Origin: Petrosia ficiformis
Taxonomy: Eukaryota > Porifera > Demospongiae > Haplosclerida > Petrosiidae
Assembly: GCA_947044365.1 (NCBI GenBank)
Contig: OX345651.1
Location: 1,813,926-1,877,925, forward strand
DNA: 64,000 nucleotides
Direction of reading: 5' to 3'
Both the position numbers and the translations under genes were made by a program. The notes beneath the pieces are model-generated. The model saw only the letters and a program-made list of their open reading frames with translations, was not told where the DNA came from and made no database searches. Below, in pieces: positions 53,941-64,000 of this stretch. Each line of letters starts with the position of its first letter. The stretch's first letter is position 1.

Positions 53941-54292
53941 AGTGAGGGTATACTGTATATATCTCTCTATCCTTATAAACCTGTATTTCTTTATATCCCT
54001 TTATCTAAGCTTGTATTTATCTATGGATCTAATTCTTATGTACACAACTATCTACATAATTAATCTTGTTATATATCTATCTATCGATTTGTATATTGTG
54101 CTATCTATTTATCCATTTAATTATCTAACTATCATTCTATCTATTTACCTATTTACGTATCTATTGATTTTTCTATGCATATAACCATTTATTGTCCATC
54201 TATCTATCCATCCATCCATCCATCCATCCATCTATCCATCCATCCATCCATCCATCCATCCATCCATCCATCCATTTCTCCATTCTTCTATC
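53941..54292. repeat. satellite entry block, copy B
   Basis: Copy of 43995-44237, followed by a CCAT run (54205-54275) that is much longer than in copy A. Confidence 0.85.
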
Positions 54293-54920
54293 CATATATA
54301 GATAAATATATAGATAAATAAATAGAAGGAGACTTGGATAGTAGATAAATAGATAGATATATAAATAGGTAGATAGACAGATAGGAAGATAGATAGGTAA
54401 ATAAACAGATATATAGATAGATAGATAGATGAATACCTAGACAGGATAGACAAGATAGACAGGATAGACAGCATAGACAGTATAGACAGGATAGACGTAT
54501 AGACAGGATATACAGGATAGTCTTGACAGACAGGATAGACAGGGTAGACATGATAAACAGTATAGACAGGATAGACTGGATAGACAGGATAGACAGGATA
54601 GGCAGCACTGTCGATCTTGTCTATCATGACTATCCAGTCTATCCTGTCTATACTGTTTATCATGTCTACCCTGTCTATCCTGTCTGTCAAGACTATCCTG
54701 TATATCCTGTCTATACGTCTATCCTGTCTATACTGTCTATGCTGTCTATCCTGTCTATCTTGTCTATCCTGTCTAGGTATTCATCTATCTATCTATCTAT
54801 ATATCTGTTTATTTACCTATCTATCTTCCTATCTATCTATCTACCTATTTATATATCTATCTATTTATCTACTATCCAAGTCTCCTTCTATTTATTTATC
54901 TATATATTTATCTATATATC
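54293..54920. repeat. large palindrome, ~290-bp arms, ~48-bp spacer
   Basis: The right arm 54631-54920 (9-bp minisatellite plus flanking TATC array and AAGTCTCCTTCTATTTATTT) is repeated in reverse complement at 54293-54582. Both arms share private variants such as TATACGTCTATCC and GTCAAGACTATCC. The spacer (54583-54630) is only partly symmetrical. Copy A has only one orientation. Confidence 0.92.
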
Positions 54921-55683
54921 TATCTATCAGTCTGCCTGTTTGTCTGTCTCCCTGTCTTTGTGTCTTTGTGTCTGTGTGTCTGTGTGTCAGTCTGTGTATC
55001 TGTCTGTCTGTGTTTCTGTCTTTGTATCTTTCTGTCTGTCTCTCTGTTTGTCTGTTTGGTATATCTGTCTGTCTGTCTTACTATCTGTCTGTCTGTTAAT
55101 CTATCAAATCTTTCTATCTATTTAAGTATCCATCTATCTATCTATCCATCTATCTATCTATCTATATAGTTAAGTATCCATGTATCTATCTATCTATCTA
55201 TCTATTTATATATCTATCTCTATATATTTGGCGAATTAACTATCTTTCTGTCTATCTATCTACGTAGCTATATACATTTCTATTTATTTATCTATCTATG
55301 AATTGATTTCGCATATATGTATCATTCTAAATTGGTAGGTATGTATCTATCTATATTTCTATCTATGTATGTCTACATATCCATCTCTCTATCTATCTAT
55401 CTATATATCTATGTATCTATCTCTCTAACTCTCTATCTCTCTATCTCTCTATCTCTCTATCTCTCTATCTCTCTATCTCTATATCTCTATATCTCTCTAT
55501 CTACCTATCCACTTATCTACCTATTTACGTATCTACCTATTTATTTATCTATTAAAATCTATCTATTTTTCTAACGATGTATGTATCTGTCTGTCTATAT
55601 AAATATATTTGTATCGATCTAAATGTTTTGATATCTTACATATGTATCAATCTAAATTTGTAGCTATGTCACTATCAATATCC

Positions 55684-55728
<45 letters not shown>

Positions 55729-57552
55729 CACCCACCCACCCTCCCATCCATCCATCCATCCATCCATCCATCCATCCATCCATCCATCCATCCATCCATC
55801 CATCCAACCATTCATCCATCCATCCATAATTCTATTAATTTAACCACGTACCCATTTACCCGATAACCCTTCTACCTATCTACATATCTACATATCTCCA
55901 TATCTACATATCGAACTCTCTTCCTATCTACCTATCTACCTATCTACCTATCTACCTATCTACCTATCCACCTATCTACATTTCTACCTATCTACCTATC
56001 TACTGATGTACCTATTTATATCTCTAACTCTGTACCTTTGTACCTATCTACCTAGCTACCTATGTATGTATAGATCTATCTATCTATCTATTTATCTATA
56101 TACCTATCTATCTATCTATCTACTTATTCATCCAAACATCCATCCATCCATCTATTCATCTACCCACATACACATTTACCCATCTACTCATTAACCCCTT
56201 TACCTATCTACATATCCACATATCTGCATATCAACCTATCTACCTATCTACCTATTTACCTATCTATCTATCTACTTTTCTGCCGATCTAACTTCCTACA
56301 TCACTAAATCTCTAACTCTCTACCTGTCTACCTATCTACCTATCTACCTATCTACCTATTTAGCTATCTACGTATCTACCGATCTACCTATCTACATCAC
56401 TAAATCTCTACCTCTCTACCTCTCTACCTCTCTACCTCTCTACCTCTCTACCTATCTACCTATCTACCTATCTACCTATCTACCTATCTACCCGTTTACC
56501 CATCTACCAGTTTACATGTCTACATGTCAACCTGACTGCCTGTCTACCTGTACACCTGTCTAACTTTCTACATGTCTACATGTCTACCTATCAAACTATT
56601 TACATATCTACCTATAACCCTATCTACCTATGAACCTATCTACATATCTATCTGTCTACATATCTATCTATCTATCTATCGATGAAATCTATGTATTTAT
56701 CGTACGAAGTGTGTATATCTCTGTCTATCTAACTACTAAGCTATATACATATCTATTGATTTCTTACATATGGATCAATCTAAATTTGTAGGTTGGTATC
56801 TACCATTATATCTATCTATCTATCTATCTATCTTTCTATCGATCTATCCATTTATTTATCTATCTATCTATCTATTTTATTATCTATCTATCTATCTATT
56901 TATCTGTCTAACTATCTATCTATCTATCTATCTATCCATCTATTTATCTCTCTATCTCTCTAAATGTCTATCTCTCTATCTCTCTATCTACATATCCACA
57001 TATATTCCATTCTACCTATTTATTTATCTATCTATCTGTCTAATCTAACTATTTTTCTTGCGAAATATGTATCTCTCTGTCTATATAGCTATATACGTAT
57101 CTGTCTATATGTATTGATATTTTACATATGTATCAATCAAAATTTTTAGCTAGGTCACTATCAATATCCGTATCTATCTATCTATATATCTTTCTATCTA
57201 TCTATTTATTTATCTATCTATCCACCCACCCACTCATCCATCCATCAATCCATCAATCCATCAATCCATCAATCCATCCACACATCCATCCAACTTTCCT
57301 TACATCCATCCATCCACCTATTCATCTACGCCCATACCCATCTAACCATCAACCTACTAAGCTTCTACATATCCACATATCTACATATCTACGTATATAC
57401 ATATCAACCTCTCTATATTTCTACCTATCTACCTATCCACCTATCTACCTATCTACTTATCTACCTATCTACCTATCTAGCTATCTAAGTTTCTACCGAT
57501 CTACCTGTCTACATCATTAAATCTCTAACTCTCTACCTATCTACCTAGCTAC
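54921..57552. repeat. TATC/CTGT/CTACCTAT arrays with islands, copy B
   Basis: Same order as copy A. Islands at 55304, 55629, 56762 and 57116. CCAT run at 55741-55830. The CTACCTAT arrays are longer than in A. Confidence 0.88.
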
Positions 57553-57921
57553 CAGGGCATAAACAAAGGTGGTAACATTCGAAGGTTCGTTATAATTCCT
57601 TACCTTCAAAAATAAAATCCATTCCACAAAGGTTCGCAATTAACACATGGATAATTATTTGCTGCAATAATTATTTATAACTCTTAATTAATTATTACAT
57701 TTGTCATGTGGAGATTGAGACCATGAACGAGGGTGTGGACTTTCAAAACTAGAATGTACTGAATCTCATCTGCCATCTTCTGAATTAAGAGGTCTCCCAT
57801 TAGATAAACACTTGTATAGGTACAAAGTTAACACATTCATAGTGTTACACCTTCGTGAACCTTCTTGTTCTAGTTGAAACAAACCTTCGAAGGTGTAAAA
57901 ATTACCTTCGTTTATGCCCTG
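57553..57921. mobile_element. hAT-like MITE, 369 bp, in satellite
   Basis: CAGGGCATAAACAAAGGT at the left is mirrored by ACCTTCGTTTATGCCCTG at the right. Flanks CTAGCTAC (57545-57552) and CTACCTAC (57922-57929) are an 8-bp duplication with one difference. ACCTTCGAAGG-type subterminal words recur. No coding sequence. Confidence 0.85.
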
Positions 57922-58366
57922 CTACCTACGTATCTACCTATCTAGCTATCTACGTACCTACTGATCTACCTATCTACATCACTAAATCTCTAACTCTCTA
58001 CTTCTCTACGTATATACCTTGCAAATTTTCAACCTATCTACATATATATATCTACTTACGTATCTACCTATATTACATATGTATCAATGTAAATGTATAG
58101 GTATGTATCTATCATTATATCTATCTATCTATCTATTTTTCTATCTATCTTTATATATATCCATCTCTCTATATAAGTATCCATTCATCCATTCATCCAT
58201 CTATTCTTCTACTCACTTACACATTTATTCATTAACCCATCTACCTATCTAACTATCTATATATCTAAATATCTAACTATCTACTTATAGACCTATCTAA
58301 CTATCTACCTGTCTATCTATATATCTATCTATCTATCTATCTATCAATCTCTCTGTCTGTCTGTAC

Positions 58367-58417
<51 letters not shown>

Positions 58418-59859
58418 CTACCGTCTATCCTTCCGTCTATCCTTCCGTCCGTACATCCATCCATCCATCCATCCATCCGTACATCCATCCATCCATCCAT
58501 CCATCCATCCCTCCATCCATCCATCTATCTACTTATCTATCTAACTATCTATATATCTATCTATCTGTATAGCTACATATCTATTTGTCTACCTATCTAC
58601 CTATCTACCTATCTACCTATCTACCTATCTACCTATCTACCTATCTACTTATCTACCTATCTACCTATCTAGCTATCTAGCTATCTAGCTATCTACGTAT
58701 CTACCGATCTACCTATCTAGATCACTAAATCTCTAACTCTCTACCTCTCTACGTATCTACCTAGCTAATTTTCTACCTATCTACATATATATCTACTTAC
58801 ATATATACCTATATTACATATGTATCAATCTAAATGTATAAGTATGTATCTATCATTATATCTATCTATGTGTCTATCTTTCTATCTATCTATATATATA
58901 TCCATTTCTCTATATATGTATCCATTCATCCATCTATCTACTTATCTATCTAACTATCTATATATCTATCTATCTGTATATCTACGTATCTACTTATCTA
59001 CCTATCTACCTATCTACCTATCTACCTCTTTACCTATTTACCTATCCACCTATCTACCTACCTAACTACCTATCTACCTATCTAACTGTCTACATATCGA
59101 CTTATCTACCTATCTACCTATCTACATGTTTACCTGTCTACATGTCTACCTGTCTGCCGGTCTATCAGTCTATCAGTGAATTTGTCTACATGTCTACCTG
59201 TCTACCTGTCTAACTGAATACATGTCTACCTGTCTACCTGTCTACCTGACTACCCGTCGACCAATCTAACTATCAGTCTATCTGCCTATCTGCCTATCTG
59301 CCTATCTACTTATCTACATATATATTTATGTACCTATCTACCTATCTACCTATCTACCTATCTACCTATCTACCTATCTACCTGTCTACCTGTTTACCTG
59401 TCTACATGTCTACCTGTCAGCCTGTATATCAGTCTATCTGCCTACTCGTCTACCTGTCTTCCTTTCTAACTGACTGCCCGTCTACCTATTTAACTATCCG
59501 TCTATCTGCCTATCTACCTATCTACCTATTTACCTATCTACCTATCTACCTATCTACCTATCTACTTAACTACCTATCTACCTATCTACCTATTTACCTC
59601 TCTGCATATCTACATGACTGCATATCTATCTATCTGTCTGTCTGTCTACTTGTCTACCTGTCTACCTGACTAGCTGTGTACTTGTCTACCTGTCTACCTG
59701 TCTAACTGTCTACTTGTCTGTCTGTCTACCTGTCTAACTTACTACCAATCAACCTAACTAAATATCTACCTATCTAACTATTTACCAATCTACCAATCTA
59801 TCTATCTATCTATTTATCTATCTATCTATGGATTTATCTATCCAACTCTCTGTCTTTCT

Positions 59860-59890
<31 letters not shown>

Positions 59891-61440
59891 CGTCTATTCG
59901 TCCATTCGTCCGTCTTTCCGTCCTTCCATCCATCCATCCATCCATCCATCCATCCATCTATATATCTATCTATATATCTGTCTATATATCTATCTATCTA
60001 TCTATCCATATATCTATCCACCTATCTACCTATCTACCTATTTATCTATTTACCTATATACCTATCAACATAGTTATCTACCTATCTACCTATGTACCTA
60101 TCTAACTATCTACCTATCATTCTATTTACCGATCTACCTATCTAACTATCTACCTATCAATCTATCTACCTATCTACCTATCTACCTGTCTACCTGTTTA
60201 CCTGTCTGCCTGTCTACCTGTCTAACTGAATACTTGTCTAACTGTCTACCAGTCTACCTGACTACATGTCTACCTATCTACATATGTACCGATATACATA
60301 TCTAAATATCAGACCATCTGCCTATCTGCCTATCTACTTATCTACCTATCTACCTATCTACCTATCTACCTATCTACATATGTACCGATATACATATCTA
60401 CATATCTACTGATCTACCTATCTACCTATCTACCTATCTACCTATCTAACTATCTACCTGTTTACGTGTCTACATGTCTACCTGTCAGCCTGTCTATCAG
60501 TCTACATGTCTACATGTCTAACTGACTACTTGTCTACATTTCTACCTATCTACCTGACTACCCGTCGACCTATTTAACTATCAGTCTATCTGCCTATCTG
60601 CCTATCTACTTATCTACATATATATCTATCTACCTATGTACCTATCTACCTATCTACCTATTTACCTGTTTACTTGTCTACATGTCTACCTGTCTGCCTG
60701 TCTATCAGTCTATCTGTCTACTCGTTTACATGTCTACATGTCTAACTGACTGCTTGTCTACCTCTCTACCTGTCTAACTGACTACCCGTTTACCTATCTA
60801 ACTATCATTCTATCTGCCTATCTTCCTATCTACCTATTTACCTATTTACCTATCTACCTAACTACATACCTATTTATCTATCTACATATGTAACTGTCTA
60901 CCTATCTACCTATCTACCTATCTACCTATCTATCTATCTACCTGATTACCTGTCTACATGTCTACCTGTCTACCTGTCTGCATATTTATCTGTCTATCTG
61001 TCTACCTGTCTACCTGTCTACCCGTCCACCTGTCTACCTGTCTAACTTTCTAACTGACTATGCATTTACCTATCTAAGTATCAGTCTATCTGCCTATCTG
61101 CCTATCTACATATCTACCTATCTACCTATTTACCTATTTACCTATCTACCTAACTACATACCTATCTACCTATCTACCTAATTATCTGTCTACCTATCTA
61201 CATATCTACCTGTCTACCTATCTACCTATCTACCTATCTAACTGTCTACCTATCTACCTATCTACCTATCTACCGATCTACCTCTCTTCATCTCTAAATC
61301 TCTAACTCTTTACCTCTATTACATATGTATCAATCTAAAATTATAGGTATGTATCTATCATTATCTCTATCTGTCTATGTATCTATTTATCTATCTATCC
61401 ATCTATCGATCTATCTCTCTATATATTTATCTATCTATAT
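57922..61440. repeat. CTACCTAT-dominated arrays with islands, copy B continued
   Basis: Long 8-bp CTACCTAT arrays with CTACCTGT variants. Islands at 58070, 58811 and 61317. The blocks at 58130-58560 and 59820-60010 contain CTGT then CCAT runs, paralogous to 46749-46890. Confidence 0.88.
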
Positions 61441-62345
61441 ATCTATCTATCCTCCCGTCCTTCCCTCCCTCCATCCGTCCGTCCATCTGTCTGTCTGTCC
61501 TTCTGTCTATCCATCTATCTATCTATCTATTTATCTATCTTCTAGCTATTTATCTACCTATCCATGCATCCAACTGTCTATTCATCCATCCCCACATCCA
61601 TCTATCCATCCATCCATCCATCCATCCATCTCTCCATCCTTCCATCCATTCATTCAAACTTTCATCCAATCCTTAAATCAAATTCCCATTCATCCATCCA
61701 TCCTTCCATCAAATAGTCTATCTATCTATATTAATCAAGTTCTATCAATTTCTATATTTTTGTATCTATCTATATATCTATCTGTCTATTTTCTATCTCT
61801 ATTTTTCTCTGTATATCAGTCTGTCAGACTGTTTGTCTGTCAGTGAGAGAGTTTCTCTGTCTGTTCGTTTGTCTGTTTCTACCTATCTACTTATGAATTT
61901 CTTTACGTATCCATTTATTCGTATAGGTGTATATGTCCTGTCTAACCTGTCTATCCGCTCTATCTTGACTATCCTGTCTATCCTGTTTATCTTGTTTATC
62001 CTGTCAATCTTGTCGATCCTCTCTATCCTGTTTTTCTTTACTATCTAGTCTTTCCGGTTTGTCTTGTCTATCCTGTCTATACTGTCTATCATGTCTATCC
62101 TCCAATTTTACTCTTTCTATCGTGTGTATCCTGTCAATCTTGTCTATGCTGCCTATCCTGTCTATCCTGTCTATCATGACTATCCTGTCTATCTTGTCTA
62201 TACTGTTTATCATGTCTATCCTGTCTATCCTGTCTATCCTGTCTATCATGACTATCCTGTATATCCTGTCTATACTGTTTATCATGACTATCCTGTCTAT
62301 ACTGTCTATCCTGTCTATCCTGTCTATCTTGTCTATCCTGTCTAG
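61441..62345. repeat. start of third higher-order unit (short CCGT block, entry block, 9-bp minisatellite)
   Basis: 61441-61560 matches the end of the 47.6-48.25 kb block in shortened form. 61640-61930 matches 44280-44540. 61935-62345 is the TATCCTGTC minisatellite. No 4-kb module intervenes. Confidence 0.8.
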
Positions 62346-63498
62346 GTATTCATCTATCTATCTATCTATCTATCTTCCTATCTATCTATCTATCTACCTA
62401 TTTATATATCTATCTATTTATCTATCCATCCAAGTCTCCTTCTATTTATTTATCTATATATTCATCTATCTATATATCTGTTTATTCCCCATCTATCTTC
62501 CTATCTATCTATCTATCTATCTACCTATCTATCTATCTATCTATTTATATATCTATCTCTATATATTTAGCGAATTAACTCTCTTTCTATTTATCTATCT
62601 ACATAGCTATATACATTTCTACTTATTTATCTATCTATGACTTGATTTCGCATATATGTATCACTCTAAATTGGTAGGTATGTATCTATCTATACTTCTA
62701 TCTATATATATATCTACATATCCATCTATCTATCTATCTATATATATATCTATGTATCTATAACTCTATCTCTCTATCTCTATCTCTCTATCTCTCTATC
62801 TCTTTATCTCTCTATCTCTCTATCTCTCTATCTCTCTATCTCTCTATCTCTATATCTCTCTATCTACCTATCCACTTATCTACCTATCTACGTATCTACC
62901 TATTTATTTATCTATTAAAATCTATCTATTTTTCTAACGAAGTATGTATCTGTCTGTCTATATAAATATCTATGTATCTATCTGAATGTTTTGATATCTT
63001 ACATATGTATCAATCTAAATTTATAGCTATATCACTATCAATATCCCTATCTATCTATCTATCTATCTATCTATCCACCCACCCACCCATCCATTCATTC
63101 ATCGATACATCCATCCATCCCTCCATCCAACCATTCATCCATCCATCCATACTTCTATACATCTACCCACGTACCCATCTACCCGATAACCCCACTACCT
63201 GATAACCCCTCTACCTATCTACATATCCACATATCTACATATCTACCAATCTACCTATCAACCTCTTTATATTTCTACCTATCTATCTATTTACCTATCT
63301 ACCTATCTACCTATCTAGCTATCTAGCTATCTACGTTTGTAACGATCTACCTGTCTACATCATTAAATCTCTAACTCTCTATCTCTCTACCTATCTACCT
63401 ATCTACCTATCTACCTATCTACATATATATTTTCTTACGTATCTACATATATTACATATGTATCAATCTAAATGTATACTTATGTATCTATCTAAATG

Positions 63499-63530
<32 letters not shown>

Positions 63531-64000
63531 AATCTCTCCGTCTGTCTGTCCGTCTGTCTGTCTGTCTGTCTATTTGTCTGTCTGTCGGTCTGTCTGTCTG
63601 TCTGTCTGTCTGTCTGTGTGTCCGTCCTAACGTCCGTCCTTCCCTCCTTTCGTCCTTCCGTCTGTCCATCCATCAATCAATCTATCCATCCATCCATCCA
63701 TCCATCTATCTACTTATCTGTCTAACTATCGATATATCTATCTATCTGTATATCTACGTATATATTTATCTACCTATCTACCTATCTACCTATCTACCTA
63801 TCTACCTATCTACCTGTCTACCTATTTACCTATTTACCTATCTACCTATCTACCTACCTAACTACCTATCTACCGATCTACCTATTTACCTATCTACCTG
63901 TTTACCTGTCTACATGTCTACCTGTCTGCCTGTCTGCCTGTCTATCAGTCTATCTGTCTAATCGTCTACATGTCTACATGTCTAACTTACTACATGTCTA
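62346..64000. repeat. third unit, TATC arrays with islands, runs off the window
   Basis: Order as in copies A and B: TATC array, AATTAACT block near 62570, islands at 62642, 62990 and 63450, CTGT run near 63540-63620, CTACCTAT arrays to the window end. Confidence 0.85.

Noticed and set aside
45391..63490. Repeated islands separated by variable sequence, CRISPR-like at first sight
   Set aside because: Spacing is irregular (hundreds to thousands of bases), intervening DNA is microsatellite, and the genome is eukaryotic.
37885..63961. Many open frames of 60-247 codons on + with Ser-Ile-Tyr-Leu, Pro-Ser-Val or Ile-Leu-Ser repeats
   Set aside because: Tetranucleotide and 9-bp arrays without TAA/TAG/TGA on that strand remain open in several frames by composition. 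The same region gives comparable proteins in other frames and no domain is visible.

Overview
This window is eukaryotic, most likely from an early-branching animal. A demosponge is my best guess but weakly supported; a cnidarian or another invertebrate with many transposons is possible. The evidence is one gene split into 18 small exons with GT-AG introns, AT-rich introns packed with hAT, foldback, mariner-like and LTR-element debris, BEL/Pao sequence, and about 26 kb of tetranucleotide-rich satellite. There are no bacterial operons or rRNA genes, and I saw no tRNA gene.

Region 1 (1-2787): a BEL/Pao retroelement fragment on the minus strand (1-1346), then non-coding sequence. Region 2 (2788-37158, + strand): the downstream 18 exons of PCCA, the biotin-containing alpha subunit of mitochondrial propionyl-CoA carboxylase. 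The exons join in frame to 1,776 nt (591 codons plus TAA). They run from the biotin-carboxylase N-domain ([10 protein letters not shown]), through the ATP-grasp loop (SAGGGGKGM) and active site ([12 protein letters not shown]), to the biotinyl site (EAMKMQN). About 138 N-terminal codons, judged from the human protein, must lie left of the window. Roughly 95% of the gene is intron. The introns hold at least three hAT elements (3091-4744, 23794-24308, 26748-29240), a foldback MITE family in at least six copies, a second short MITE family in about six copies, two LTR-element remnants (8467-9250, 30707-31394), a DUF3504/Crypton-like coding fragment (10655-10948) and a mariner-like MITE nested in another element (35518-36608).

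Region 3 (37159-64000): no credible protein gene. It is a satellite domain whose + strand is strongly pyrimidine-rich (ATCT, CTGT, CCAT, CCGT, CTACCTAT and a 9-bp TATCCTGTC unit). Two copies of a non-satellite module of about 4 kb are embedded in it (A 39767-43960, B 50097-53940), as part of a tandem duplication of about 10 kb. About 14 copies of a conserved island of 45-60 bp built around TACATATGTATCA punctuate the arrays in a recurring order, so the satellite has a higher-order structure. Post-duplication events are readable. A 212-bp solo LTR with a 5-bp target duplication is present in A and absent from B. A nearly perfect palindrome with 290-bp arms is present in B and absent from A. MITEs have inserted in the satellite at 38555-38837 and 57553-57921. 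Long open frames there (repeats of Ser-Ile-Tyr-Leu, or Arg-Thr-Asp-Gly on the other strand) follow from the repeat and are not called as genes.

Only PCCA can be given a cellular role: carboxylation of propionyl-CoA to methylmalonyl-CoA in mitochondria. The most interesting structure is the ordered satellite with islands, its palindrome, and the composite inverted transposon block inside PCCA intron 12.
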